NCBI GenBank assembly: GCA_902527045.1
Contig: CABZNL010000010.1
Coordinates: 1 to 50,854, forward strand
DNA from: an uncultured Alphaproteobacteria bacterium
GTDB taxonomy: Bacteria > Pseudomonadota > Alphaproteobacteria > HIMB59
Direction of reading: 5' to 3'
Length of the DNA: 50,854 nucleotides
Of the stretch, positions 34,809 to 43,657 are shown piece after piece. A model generated the notes under the pieces. It ran no database searches and had not been told where the DNA came from. It saw only the letters and a list, made by a program, of their open reading frames with translations. A program made the position numbers and the translations under genes. The first letter of the stretch is position 1, and each line of letters starts with the position of its first letter.

Positions 34809-35451
34809 AAAGCTATCGAAAAATAAATTTTTCAAAATTATTTTTGTAAATTTAATTTATTTATCCTTATCACTAATTAAAAAAACAAGTAATTGGTCCG
34901 GAGTAAACGAAGAAACCATAGTGAGACAATTACAAGATAATAAGTCAATCATTGTTCTCATATGGCACAACCAACTTATGGGTTCAACATTTAGCTGGAA
35001 ATTTAAACCGAAATTAAGACCTGTTGCGACTTCTCATAGAGATGGTCAAATTAGTACTTTGGTTCAAAAAAAATTTGGTCTTGACCCTCTTTTACGTGAA
35101 AAAGAAAAACCTTCAGCTCTTATTAAAGACATTTCATTAGCAGTAAAAAATGGTGAATGCATTTACATAACTCCAGATGCTCCTCATGGACCTCCCTATC
35201 AGATTAATACTAATATTTATAAATTAGCAAAAAAATTTGATTTAAAAATTGCTCTATTAACATTTAAAACTAATCGTTTTTTTTGTTTGAATAATTGGGA
35301 TAAATTAAAAATACCATTACCATTCAGCAAAGGTATTTATTTTTGGGGAAAGGAAATTATAAACCCAAATCATTTTGATGAAAATACATTTAATAAATTT
35401 GTAATAGAAAATTTGAATAAAAATTTAAAAATAATTGATGCTTATTTTTAG
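34801..35451 (+). CDS. DUF374 lysophospholipid acyltransferase-like protein
   Basis: 216-residue protein of the LPLAT superfamily. It has an N-terminal hydrophobic helix, LIWHNQLMG corresponding to the acyltransferase His block, ATSHRDGQIST, and the ITPDAPHGPPYQI motif typical of DUF374. The family is found next to waaA in many Alphaproteobacteria and presumably acylates an envelope lipid; the exact substrate is unknown. It overlaps msbA by 8 bases and waaA by 14. Confidence 0.88.
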   Translation: MLKKLSKNKFFKIIFVNLIYLSLSLIKKTSNWSGVNEETIVRQLQDNKSIIVLIWHNQLMGSTFSWKFKPKLRPVATSHRDGQISTLVQKKFGLDPLLREKEKPSALIKDISLAVKNGECIYITPDAPHGPPYQINTNIYKLAKKFDLKIALLTFKTNRFFCLNNWDKLKIPLPFSKGIYFWGKEIINPNHFDENTFNKFVIENLNKNLKIIDAYF

Positions 35452-36598
35452 CTACAGATTATTACAAGTTATATTCTATCCAATAATTTTATTTATTGGT
35501 CTCATCAGAATTTTTGGCAAAAAGGAAAATTATTTATCATTTAAACAAAAAATTTTTTCAATTCAAAATTATAAGCAAATTAGTGAACATGATTATTTAA
35601 TTCATTTTGCTAGTATAGGTGAATTAAATTCTATTAGATTTTTAATAGACAGTTTAGATAATAGTAAAGTTGTTTTATCATGTTCAACATTATCTTCTTT
35701 TGAGATGTCAAAGAAAAAATACCCTAATCTATTTTGTATATTCCTTCCTTTAGATTTTTTTTGGAACGTAAATATATTTTTATCAAAAACAAATTTTAAA
35801 AAAATTTTATGGATAGACTCAGAAATTTGGCCTAATTGGTTATTAATTTCAAACAAGAAAAATTTAAAAAATATTCTAATAAATGGGAGAATATCAGATA
35901 AAAGCTATGCGAAGTGGTCTAATTATCCAAAATTAAGCAAAATAATTGGAAGACAATACAAATTAATTTTTGCCCAGAGTAAAAAAGATCAGAATAAATT
36001 TAGTAATATATTTGGAAGGTTAGTTTATTTCTACGGGAACTTAAAATTTAATATTAAAACAAATATACCTGAGTCCAAAAAGAAGATTGTCTGTTTTGCA
36101 AGTATTCATCTATCTGAGTATGATAAAGTATTGAGTATAATAAAAAATTTAAATTTAAATGAAATATATGAAGTTGCGATTATACCTCGTCATATTCAAT
36201 ATTTTGAAAACTTAAACGAAAAAGTTATTTCTGAGAATTTAAAAAAAATTACAATCCATAATAAATTTGGAGATAGCATGTCTATATTTGAGCGATCTAA
36301 AATAGTCTTTATGGGTGGTTCTTTAATAGAGCACGGTGGACAGAATCCCTTAGAGCCACTTTCGCATGGATGTTTTGTACTCTCTGGAAGTTTTAATAAA
36401 AATTTTGAGGATATATACCTTGATCTTGAAAAACTTAACCTTTGCAAAACAGTCAATAGTGATAACCTAGACTCAATAAGTAATGAGATTAATAATTTAG
36501 TAAAAGTTGACTTTAATAATACAAATGAAATTGAGAATTTTATTAATACTAATAAAAATAGTCTAAAAAATATTACTGAAATGATTGAAAAATGTTAA
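35438..36598 (+). CDS. waaA: 3-deoxy-D-manno-octulosonic acid (Kdo) transferase
   Basis: Adds Kdo to lipid IVA at the cytoplasmic face of the inner membrane. A short N-terminal anchor helix is followed by two GT-B domains: HFASIGELNS (aligned with the HaaSvGE motif), WIDSEIWPNWLL, NGRISDKSY and the C-terminal GGSLIEHGGQNPLEP nucleotide-binding loop. 386 residues from the ATG at 35438; a TTG one codon earlier is possible. It overlaps lpxK by 7 bases. Confidence 0.94.
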   Translation: MLIFSYRLLQVIFYPIILFIGLIRIFGKKENYLSFKQKIFSIQNYKQISEHDYLIHFASIGELNSIRFLIDSLDNSKVVLSCSTLSSFEMSKKKYPNLFCIFLPLDFFWNVNIFLSKTNFKKILWIDSEIWPNWLLISNKKNLKNILINGRISDKSYAKWSNYPKLSKIIGRQYKLIFAQSKKDQNKFSNIFGRLVYFYGNLKFNIKTNIPESKKKIVCFASIHLSEYDKVLSIIKNLNLNEIYEVAIIPRHIQYFENLNEKVISENLKKITIHNKFGDSMSIFERSKIVFMGGSLIEHGGQNPLEPLSHGCFVLSGSFNKNFEDIYLDLEKLNLCKTVNSDNLDSISNEINNLVKVDFNNTNEIENFINTNKNSLKNITEMIEKC

Positions 36599-37557
36599 AA
36601 GCTCCAAAATTTTGGTATCAAAAATCAGTTTCTTTGTATGCACTTCTTTTATCTCCATTGTCAATTGTATGGTCCTTAGGAAATTTAATTAAAAGAAAAT
36701 TTTCGAAAGTTCAAAAAATTAACTTACCTGTAATTGCTGTAGGAAGTGCTATTATTGGCGGTTCAGGAAAAACACCGTCAGTATTATACATATGTAGAGA
36801 ATTAAAAAAAATGGGTTATATACCTCATATTATTTCTAGGGGCTATGGAGGATCAACAACAATAGATGAAGTTATCAAAGTAAAACCTCACATGGACTTC
36901 AATTTCGTTGGAGACGAAGCCTTAATGATGTCAAATTATTTTACAACTTGGGTAAGTAAAAATAAATTTCATGCAATGCTTTCGGCAAAAGAAGATGGTG
37001 CGAATATACTTGTCTTAGACGATGCTCTTCAATCTTATAATGTATATAAAAACATATCTATTTACGTATATGACTCTATTCAATCATTTGGAAATAGACT
37101 CTTAGTTCCTTCGGGACCTTTGAGAGAATCAGTAAAAAATGCCATTAAAAAATCTCAAATATTTTTTTTGATAAATACTAAAGAATGCATTGATTTGAAT
37201 GAGAGTCATTTTAAACATATTTTAAAATATAAAATTGAAATTAGTCCAGATTTCAAAGAAAAAAAATTGATCGCCTTTGCAGGTTTAGGGTTTAATAAAA
37301 AATTCTTTGATCAGTTAAAATCTGAAAATTTAAATTTAGTATTAACAAAAGAATTTCCTGATCATCATCAATATACTATTGATGATATATTTTTATTATT
37401 AGACCAAGCTAATAAAAATGATGCTTTTTTAATAACAACTGAGAAAGACCATGTAAGAATACCTAACGAGTTTAAAAGTTCTGTTGGAATTATATATGGA
37501 GAAATAGTCTCTGATAATAATATAAAATTTGCTACTGAAATTGAAAAATATATTTAA
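36592..37557 (+). CDS. lpxK: Tetraacyldisaccharide 4'-kinase
   Basis: Phosphorylates the 4' position of the lipid A disaccharide. Begins APKFWYQK, then an anchor helix and the Walker A-like VGSAIIGGSGKTPSV (family: vGGtGKTP), SRGYGG, GDEALMM and LDDALQS (family DDGFQ). 321 residues. The gene lies between waaA and lpxL with overlaps on both sides, completing a Kdo2-lipid A block. Late Raetz-pathway genes such as lpxA-D and lpxB are not in the window. Confidence 0.94.
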   Translation: MLKAPKFWYQKSVSLYALLLSPLSIVWSLGNLIKRKFSKVQKINLPVIAVGSAIIGGSGKTPSVLYICRELKKMGYIPHIISRGYGGSTTIDEVIKVKPHMDFNFVGDEALMMSNYFTTWVSKNKFHAMLSAKEDGANILVLDDALQSYNVYKNISIYVYDSIQSFGNRLLVPSGPLRESVKNAIKKSQIFFLINTKECIDLNESHFKHILKYKIEISPDFKEKKLIAFAGLGFNKKFFDQLKSENLNLVLTKEFPDHHQYTIDDIFLLLDQANKNDAFLITTEKDHVRIPNEFKSSVGIIYGEIVSDNNIKFATEIEKYI

Positions 37558-38404
37558 AATTTTTAGAAATTATTTTGAGTTTATAATTTTTTTAATCCTT
37601 AAGAATTTTATGAGATTATTTAGTTTTAATTTTGCTTCAAATTTTGGAGGAGTTTTAGTTAGTCTTTTTGGACGATACACTAAATATAAGAAAATTATAA
37701 AAAGTAATATAGAAGTGTTAAATTTAAGCAATGAAGCAAGTTCAAATTTAGTAAAAGATAACTTAAAAGAAACTGGCAAAGTTTTTTTTGAATTTTTTAA
37801 CTTAGATAAATTTGACTGGGAAAATATTAATATTAATAACAAAGATACACTGGATGAAATCAAAGCACATCAAGGCCCAAAAATTTTTGTATCTGCCCAT
37901 ATAGGAAATTGGGAACTAACAAGAAACTTCATATTACGAAATGGTTTTACTCTTCACTCAGTTTATAGACATGCTAATAACGAAAAAATTGATAACTACA
38001 TTCAAAAATATAGAAAAAATGATAATGCTTTTTTTCACAAAAAAGGGTCTGAAAGTGCCAAATCTATGATTAAAGCTCTTAAACAAAATGAAGATTTAGC
38101 ATTATTAATTGATCAAAGAGATAGTAGCGGATTAGAAATAGACTTTTTTGGAAAAAAGGCTTTAGCAACAGATGGCTTTGCTAACTTAGCAATCAGATAC
38201 AAAACAATGATATGCCCTGTATACTCAATCAGAAACCAAAATAGTACGTTTCAAATAATTTTTGAAAAACCTATGCGTTATGAGCAATATAAAAATTATA
38301 ATATTAAAGAGTTTGTTGAAACAATCCATAAAAAATATTTTGAAAAATGGATTACACACTCTCCAGCACAATGGTTATGGGTACATCAAAGATGGAAATT
38401 ATAA
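37529..38404 (+). CDS. Lipid A acyltransferase, LpxL/HtrB family
   Basis: Transfers a secondary acyl chain to Kdo2-lipid A. The catalytic HxxxxE dyad is in SAHIGNWELTR, with the DQRDSSGLEIDFFGKKALATDGFA region and the C-terminal HSPAQWLWVHQRWK typical of the family. The start is uncertain: TTG at 37529 (used here) or TTG at 37541, both inside lpxK, or an ATG at 37610 that would lose the anchor helix. Sequence alone does not separate LpxL from LpxM. The stop interleaves with xseA by 6 bases. Confidence 0.88.
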   Translation: MLLKLKNIFKIFRNYFEFIIFLILKNFMRLFSFNFASNFGGVLVSLFGRYTKYKKIIKSNIEVLNLSNEASSNLVKDNLKETGKVFFEFFNLDKFDWENININNKDTLDEIKAHQGPKIFVSAHIGNWELTRNFILRNGFTLHSVYRHANNEKIDNYIQKYRKNDNAFFHKKGSESAKSMIKALKQNEDLALLIDQRDSSGLEIDFFGKKALATDGFANLAIRYKTMICPVYSIRNQNSTFQIIFEKPMRYEQYKNYNIKEFVETIHKKYFEKWITHSPAQWLWVHQRWKL

Positions 38405-39736
38405 CTTTTTTTTAATCTTAATAACTCCATCTTTCAGAGTAACATCAAAAAAGTTTATTTTTTTTAGAGATTGAACGCTTTTAATAATATTGTTTTCTGA
38501 TCTCAATATTGCATATCCTTTTTTTAAATTTTTCTCAATTGAGGAAGTATTAAGTATCTTATTAAGTAAAAATAATTTTTGAGTAAGTATCATAAACTTG
38601 TTCATAACAGATGTTTTATTATTATTATTAATATATTTAATTTTATTTTGTATTTCTGAAATTTTTTGTTTAGGACTACTTTCTTGTAGTCTTATAAAAA
38701 AATCATTAAATAAATTTGATTTAATATAAAATTTATTACTAATAGTTTCTAAATTCTCATTATTTATTTTGCTTAATTTACTTTCAACATCTTTAATTTT
38801 ATTTGAAAAATAGTTTACAGAATTTTTAAATTTCAATAATAATTGTTCAATTACTATAAATCTTTGTTGAACAGAATAATTTAGTTTTTCTTGTAAATCC
38901 TGTAAGTGATTAAATATATAATTTTTATCGGGAACAGCTATTTCAGCTGCTGCAGTAGGTGTCGGTGCACGTAAATCCGAAACATAATCTAATAGGGTAT
39001 AATCTGTCTCGTGGCCAATAGCAGAGATATTAGGAATTTTTAAATCAAAAACTCTTTTTATTAAATCTGGCTCGTTAAAGGGCATTAATTCTTCAAGAGA
39101 ACCACCGCCTCTGGCAAATATAATTAAATCAGGCTTTAATAGATCTTTTGATTCGTGATTTTCAATTGAGTCAAGAAAATCAATAATTTCAATATGTGAA
39201 TTTTTACCTTGAACTGAAATAGGATAGACCTGTATTTGTGTAATTGGAAATCTTTCAGAAATTCTATGAATTATGTCATGAATTACTGAACCAGAAGCAG
39301 ATGTTAATACACCAATAGATTTTGGATACTTGGGAAGTTTTTTTTTCTTATTATCATCAAAGAAACCCATTGAAGATAATTGTTTTTTTCTATCTTCGAT
39401 TAGTTTTAAAATTGAGCCGGTACCACTGTACTCTATCTCATCAATAATGAGCTGGTATACAGATCTCCCAAATTTAGAGTAAGAAGTTATCCTTCCATAA
39501 AAATTATATTCAGTCCCCTCTTCAATTTTAATTTGTAAATTTTCATAACTCCCTTTCCAGCATATACATGATATCACTTCGTCATTCTCTTTAATTGAGA
39601 AATATACATGACCAGAATTAGCTATAGTCACTGATCCTGTCTCACCAACTAACTTTAAATAAGCATAGTTTTCTTCTAATAGATCTTTTATTGATCTATT
39701 CAGCTGTGATACAGTGTATTCAGGAATATTATTCAC
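38399..39736 (-). CDS. xseA: Exodeoxyribonuclease VII large subunit
   Basis: Catalytic subunit of ExoVII, which trims single-stranded DNA. N-terminal OB domain (YTVSQLNRSIKDLLE...), catalytic domain with GVLTSASGSVIHDIIHRI, IFARGGGSLEELMPFNE and SAIGHETDYTLLDYVSDLRAPTPTAAAE, then the long coiled-coil region and C-terminal GYAILRSE. I set the start at GTG 39736 (VNNIPEYTVS), giving 445 residues like the E. coli protein; the open frame continues upstream into purD but without family resemblance. The small subunit xseB is not adjacent. Confidence 0.92.
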   Translation of the reverse strand: MNNIPEYTVSQLNRSIKDLLEENYAYLKLVGETGSVTIANSGHVYFSIKENDEVISCICWKGSYENLQIKIEEGTEYNFYGRITSYSKFGRSVYQLIIDEIEYSGTGSILKLIEDRKKQLSSMGFFDDNKKKKLPKYPKSIGVLTSASGSVIHDIIHRISERFPITQIQVYPISVQGKNSHIEIIDFLDSIENHESKDLLKPDLIIFARGGGSLEELMPFNEPDLIKRVFDLKIPNISAIGHETDYTLLDYVSDLRAPTPTAAAEIAVPDKNYIFNHLQDLQEKLNYSVQQRFIVIEQLLLKFKNSVNYFSNKIKDVESKLSKINNENLETISNKFYIKSNLFNDFFIRLQESSPKQKISEIQNKIKYINNNNKTSVMNKFMILTQKLFLLNKILNTSSIEKNLKKGYAILRSENNIIKSVQSLKKINFFDVTLKDGVIKIKKKL

Positions 39737-39766
39737 AAAATAAATATACTTTATTATATTGTATAA

Positions 39767-41029
39767 ATGAATGTCATAGTTATTGGATCTGGTGCACGTG
39801 AACATGCTTTGTGTAGAATTCTTGATAAGTCATATCTTTGTGAAAAAGTGTTTTGTTTCCCTGGAAATTATGGAATAAGTCAAATTGCCGAGTGTAAAAA
39901 TATCTCAACTAAAGAAGAAATTATTAGAGAATGTATTAAAATTAATCCCGACCTTATTGTCGTAGGTCCAGAAAACTATTTATCAGAAAATATAGCTGGA
40001 GAACTTAGAAATAACGGTCTAAATGTTTTTGGACCTGACTCGAAAGGTGCAAAACTTGAGTCCTCTAAAGAGTTTATGAAAGAGTTTTGCAAATCGCACG
40101 ATATAGCAACTGCAAAATCTCAAACATTTGTTGAATTTGAAAAAGCAAAAAATTATTTAGAGAGCTTTAATGGGCCTATTGTTGTCAAATATGACGGCTT
40201 AGCGGCAGGCAAAGGGGTTTTTGTTTGTGCAAACACTAACGAAGCAATAGAAGCGTGTAAAAGAATTTTTATTAACAAGGAATTTAACCAAGAAAATAAC
40301 AAAGTAGTAATAGAGGACTTTATTGAAGGGAGAGAATTGAGTTTTTTTACAATAACAGATGGAGAAGATTATTTAAATTTTGGGTCAGCACAAGACTATA
40401 AAAGGATTGGAGACAATGATACTGGGCCAAATACTGGAGGAATGGGAACTATTAGCCCTGCACCTATTTTAGAGGATAATTTGAATACGATAATTCAAGA
40501 AGAAATAGTCAAAAAAACAATTAATGGTCTAAAACAAGATAACATAGCATTCCAAGGAGTAATATTTTTTGGAATAATTGTTAATGAATTCAATCAGCCT
40601 TATTTACTTGAATACAATACTAGATTTGGAGATCCAGAAATTCAAAGTATCTCACTTAGGGTAAAGTCAGACTTTTTATCCTTACTCCATTCAACTGCAA
40701 CAAAAAATTTAAAATATTCAAAAATTGAATTTTATGAAAATAAAAAATCTATTTGTTTAATTTTAGCAACCAAAGGATACCCAGAAAATTATCCAAAAAA
40801 TACAGAAATAAGAAATATTAGTAAATTTGAAAATAATGATGACTTTTATATTTTTCATGCTGCAACTAAATTAATTGACAACAAAATATTTTCTAATGGA
40901 GGTAGGGTTCTCTCAATTGTTGCGTCTGGAAATGATTACCAAGAGTGTAGAAAGAAAGTTTACGAAATAGCTGATATGATTGACTGGCCTGAAAAATATT
41001 ATAGATCTGATATTGGTGCTAATTTTTAG
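39767..41029 (+). CDS. purD: Phosphoribosylamine-glycine ligase (GARS)
   Basis: ATP-grasp enzyme making glycinamide ribonucleotide in purine synthesis. The N-terminal VIGSGAREHALC, ATP-grasp stretch VVKYDGLAAGKGVFV, NTGGMGTISPAP and EYNTRFGDPEIQS are family signatures. 420 residues. It is divergent from xseA with only 30 bases between the chosen starts and overlaps tadA at the 3' end by 11 bases. The pairing of purD and xseA is also found in other Alphaproteobacteria. Confidence 0.96.
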   Translation: MNVIVIGSGAREHALCRILDKSYLCEKVFCFPGNYGISQIAECKNISTKEEIIRECIKINPDLIVVGPENYLSENIAGELRNNGLNVFGPDSKGAKLESSKEFMKEFCKSHDIATAKSQTFVEFEKAKNYLESFNGPIVVKYDGLAAGKGVFVCANTNEAIEACKRIFINKEFNQENNKVVIEDFIEGRELSFFTITDGEDYLNFGSAQDYKRIGDNDTGPNTGGMGTISPAPILEDNLNTIIQEEIVKKTINGLKQDNIAFQGVIFFGIIVNEFNQPYLLEYNTRFGDPEIQSISLRVKSDFLSLLHSTATKNLKYSKIEFYENKKSICLILATKGYPENYPKNTEIRNISKFENNDDFYIFHAATKLIDNKIFSNGGRVLSIVASGNDYQECRKKVYEIADMIDWPEKYYRSDIGANF

Positions 41030-41444
41030 TCCTTTTATTTATAAAGAATTTTTTTATTAAATTTTCTTCATTATTTTCTATTCGTTTATATTTTATTGTT
41101 GATATAGTCTTTCGACGAGGATTATCATTTTTAAATAAATAATAGACTTTAGATAATCTTGCAGACTTAATAACCTCTTTACACATATTACAAGGCTCTA
41201 AATTACATATCATGACAAGACCATCTAACCTTTTTTGATTTAATTTTTTACAAGCTTTTCTTATGCTCAAAATTTCCGCATGTGCTGTTGGATCATTTAG
41301 AGCAATCTCTTGATTAAAAGATCTTGCAATAACCCTTTCATCTATAGGGTCAACTATAAATGATGCTACTGGAATTTCACCTTTTTCCATAGCTAATTTA
41401 CTTTGATTCAGTACAAGACGTATAAAATTTGTTAGGTTATTCAT
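41019..41444 (-). CDS. tadA: tRNA-specific adenosine deaminase
   Basis: Converts adenosine-34 to inosine in tRNA-Arg(ACG). Zinc and catalytic residues are H55-A-E57 and P-C85-NMC88 in the CDA fold. I place the start at 41444 (MNNLTNFIRLVL), giving 141 residues; seven more codons upstream are open but would overlap the divergent gene. The FKNDNPRRKTISTIKYKR segment is shorter than the usual GA..S..-type loop, but the core is complete. Confidence 0.9.
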   Translation of the reverse strand: MNNLTNFIRLVLNQSKLAMEKGEIPVASFIVDPIDERVIARSFNQEIALNDPTAHAEILSIRKACKKLNQKRLDGLVMICNLEPCNMCKEVIKSARLSKVYYLFKNDNPRRKTISTIKYKRIENNEENLIKKFFINKRTKN

Positions 41445-41445
41445 T

Positions 41446-42153
41446 GTGACTAGACTCCCAATCATCGGTATTACAACTGATTATAAGGAAAAAGAAAACA
41501 CTTATTCTAAGTATCCATGGTTCGCTTTAAGGCGTCATTATTCAGACTGCCTTCATAAATTTGGCTGCACACCTGTAATACTCCCAATAACAGAAACGTT
41601 AGAAAATTTGGATTTTTTAGATGGTTTACTTATTTCAGGGGGAGATTTTGATATTGACCCTAAATATTATGGAGAAAAAATACAGTCAGATAAAATTCAA
41701 ACTATTCAAAATAGAACGAATTTTGAATTTAAAGTACTAGAAAGATTCTTTCCTTATAATAAACCTATTTTAGGGATATGTGGAGGTAGCCAACTTCTTA
41801 ATGTATTTTTTGGTGGAAGTTTAATTCAAGATATAGACTCTTTTATTGAACATGAACAACCTAATCCTAGAAATGAAACTAGTCATGAAATTATTTTAAG
41901 CGATACATCAAAACTAAAAAAATTCAAAGATAATTCTAAAATTTATGTTAATAGTGCTCATCATCAAGCAATAAATAAAATTGGAAAAAAGTTAACAATA
42001 GATGCCTATGCACCTGATAATATAATTGAAGCTTTTCATCATAATGAACATCCTTTATGTATGGGAGTTCAATGGCATCCAGAATTTTTAATATCTGAAT
42101 TTGATAAAAATATAATCAAGATGTTTACTGATCATGCAAAAAATAACATTTAG
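41446..42153 (+). CDS. Class I glutamine amidotransferase-like hydrolase (peptidase C26, PuuD-like)
   Basis: Member of the gamma-glutamyl hydrolase family that includes PuuD, which cleaves gamma-glutamyl-GABA in putrescine breakdown. Catalytic Cys112 lies in LGICGGSQLLNV, and His211/Glu213 in QWHPEF; LISGGDFDIDPKYYGE and VNSAHHQA are subfamily signatures. 235 residues from a GTG start, one base from the tadA ATG on the other strand. No other polyamine genes are nearby, so the substrate is open. Confidence 0.87.
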   Translation: MTRLPIIGITTDYKEKENTYSKYPWFALRRHYSDCLHKFGCTPVILPITETLENLDFLDGLLISGGDFDIDPKYYGEKIQSDKIQTIQNRTNFEFKVLERFFPYNKPILGICGGSQLLNVFFGGSLIQDIDSFIEHEQPNPRNETSHEIILSDTSKLKKFKDNSKIYVNSAHHQAINKIGKKLTIDAYAPDNIIEAFHHNEHPLCMGVQWHPEFLISEFDKNIIKMFTDHAKNNI

Positions 42154-42820
42154 TAAAAAATTATCTATAAAATTTAAGATATCTAGAAAACAAGCAGAAG
42201 GTCTGATAAAAAGTAAAAAAGTTACTCTAAATGGTAATATTGAGGCAAGACCTTTTTTATCAGTAACTGATAAAGATATTTTTGAAATAAAAAAAACAAA
42301 ATCTAGTAAATTAAATATAGTTCTATTTCATAAACCAAAAGGATGTATCACTTCAAAAAAAGATGAAAAAGATAGAAAAATTGTTTATGATTTTCTTCCT
42401 AAGAAATATCACCAATATCACTATATTGGTAGGTTAGATTATAATTCTGAGGGTTTATTGTTATTTACAAAAGAGACCTCTTTTAAAAGATACATGGAAC
42501 TGCCTAAATCAAACATTAAAAGATCTTACCTAGTGAATGTAATAGGGTCGTTTGATGAAAATAAACTTAAATCTATGAATAAAAAAATTTATGGAAAGGA
42601 AATTTATAAAAAACCAAATGTAAACTTATTACATTCTAATAGTAATAAACATGTACTGAGATTTGATATTACTGAAGGTAAGAATAGAGAGATAAGGAAT
42701 ATCTGTACCTTATTTAATTTAAAAGTAGAAAAGCTTAAGAGAATTTCATATGGGCGTTTTATATTGAAATCTATCACATACGGAAATTATAAAGAAATGC
42801 AAGTTGATGAGAGTTATTAG
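42134..42820 (+). CDS. Pseudouridine synthase, RsuA/RluB/E/F family
   Basis: Isomerises specific uridines in rRNA. An N-terminal S4 RNA-binding domain (KISRKQAEGLIKSKKVTLNG) precedes the catalytic domain with D102 in GRLDYNSEGLLLFT and the C-terminal ITEGKNREIRNIC motif. 228 residues is at the small end. It cannot be assigned to 16S (RsuA) or 23S (RluB/E/F) targets from sequence alone. It lies next to rsmD, a neighbour in other Alphaproteobacteria, and overlaps it by 14 bases. Confidence 0.9.
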   Translation: MQKITFSKKLSIKFKISRKQAEGLIKSKKVTLNGNIEARPFLSVTDKDIFEIKKTKSSKLNIVLFHKPKGCITSKKDEKDRKIVYDFLPKKYHQYHYIGRLDYNSEGLLLFTKETSFKRYMELPKSNIKRSYLVNVIGSFDENKLKSMNKKIYGKEIYKKPNVNLLHSNSNKHVLRFDITEGKNREIRNICTLFNLKVEKLKRISYGRFILKSITYGNYKEMQVDESY

Positions 42821-43334
42821 CGGTAAATACAAAGGTAGAAAAATTCTAGTAGAGTCTAAATGCAATTACAGACCAACGTTAACAAGAGTAAGGGAGGATA
42901 TATTTAATTTATTATCACATAATAAAAATTTAAATGTAAATCTTAATGAGGTCATTTTTTGTGATTTATTTGCAGGAACGGGATCAATTGGAATAGAAGC
43001 TTTATCTAGGGGAGCTGAAAAAGTTATATTTAATGATATTGAAAAAAACCATACTGATAAAATTGAGAGGTTTATTAAAAATATTAATGAAGATAACTAT
43101 GAAATACTCAATATAGATCCATATAAACAAGAAATAAATTTCTTAAATTACTGCCAAATAATTTACATAGATCCTCCTTATGATCATAGCTTTGAATTAA
43201 TAAAAAATAAAATTTTAAATAAGATAGATACTAATATCCTTATAATATTAGAAAGTAGTAATTTAGTAGAATTAGATAATCTAATTCTAAAAAAACAATA
43301 TAAAAATAAAAACCTATTTTTTTTTAGAACTTAA
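42807..43334 (+). CDS. rsmD: 16S rRNA (guanine-966-N2)-methyltransferase
   Basis: Methylates G966 of 16S rRNA. It begins MRVISGKYKGRKI, followed by RPTLTRVREDIFNLL, the SAM-binding CDLFAGTGSIGIEALSRGA and the catalytic IDPPYD (NPPY type). 175 residues from ATG 42807. The C-terminus is a little short, lacking the usual final Tyr-Gly strand. The stop interleaves with the next gene on TTAA (43331-43334). Confidence 0.92.
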   Translation: MRVISGKYKGRKILVESKCNYRPTLTRVREDIFNLLSHNKNLNVNLNEVIFCDLFAGTGSIGIEALSRGAEKVIFNDIEKNHTDKIERFIKNINEDNYEILNIDPYKQEINFLNYCQIIYIDPPYDHSFELIKNKILNKIDTNILIILESSNLVELDNLILKKQYKNKNLFFFRT

Positions 43335-43657
43335 TTAATCTTAAAATAATTAATAAACTTTATAAAAAACTTTTTAAAGTAACTAAATTCACCAAAAACT
43401 ATAGCTACAGCAATCAGTACAAATTGATAGATAGGAAAGATTAATATTAATCTTATTACCCAATACAGAAACTTATTAGAAATAAAATTTTCTATTGAAA
43501 ATAATTGAAGTAATGGATCAGATAAAATTACTGAAAGAGATCCTGCTAATCCAAAAATAATAAAAATTTTTAATAAATGCAATTTTGAATTAGCACTAAA
43601 AAAATTAATTAAATTATTTATCAATCTATGCTTTCGTATTTTTCTTAAGTATTTCAA
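43331..43657 (-). CDS. Small membrane protein, DUF6787-like
   Basis: About 98-108 residues with two hydrophobic segments: IFIIFGLAGSLSVILSDPLL and LYWVIRLILIFPIYQFVLIAVAIVFGEF. The order AGS-x-S, LYWxxRxxLIFPIYQ and FGEFSYFKKF resembles the DUF6787 family as I recall it; there is no known function. The ATG at 43657 overlaps the pgi end by 32 bases, while a TTG at 43624 would start one base after the pgi stop, giving 97 residues. Either is possible. Last gene of the long minus-strand run from tRNA-Leu. Confidence 0.6.
   Translation of the reverse strand: MKYLRKIRKHRLINNLINFFSANSKLHLLKIFIIFGLAGSLSVILSDPLLQLFSIENFISNKFLYWVIRLILIFPIYQFVLIAVAIVFGEFSYFKKFFIKFINYFKIN

Noticed and set aside
39737..39805. 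Longer N-terminus for xseA from 39805
   Set aside because: The extra residues overlap the purD start and do not resemble XseA; the GTG at 39736 sits just before the conserved YTVSQLNRSI.
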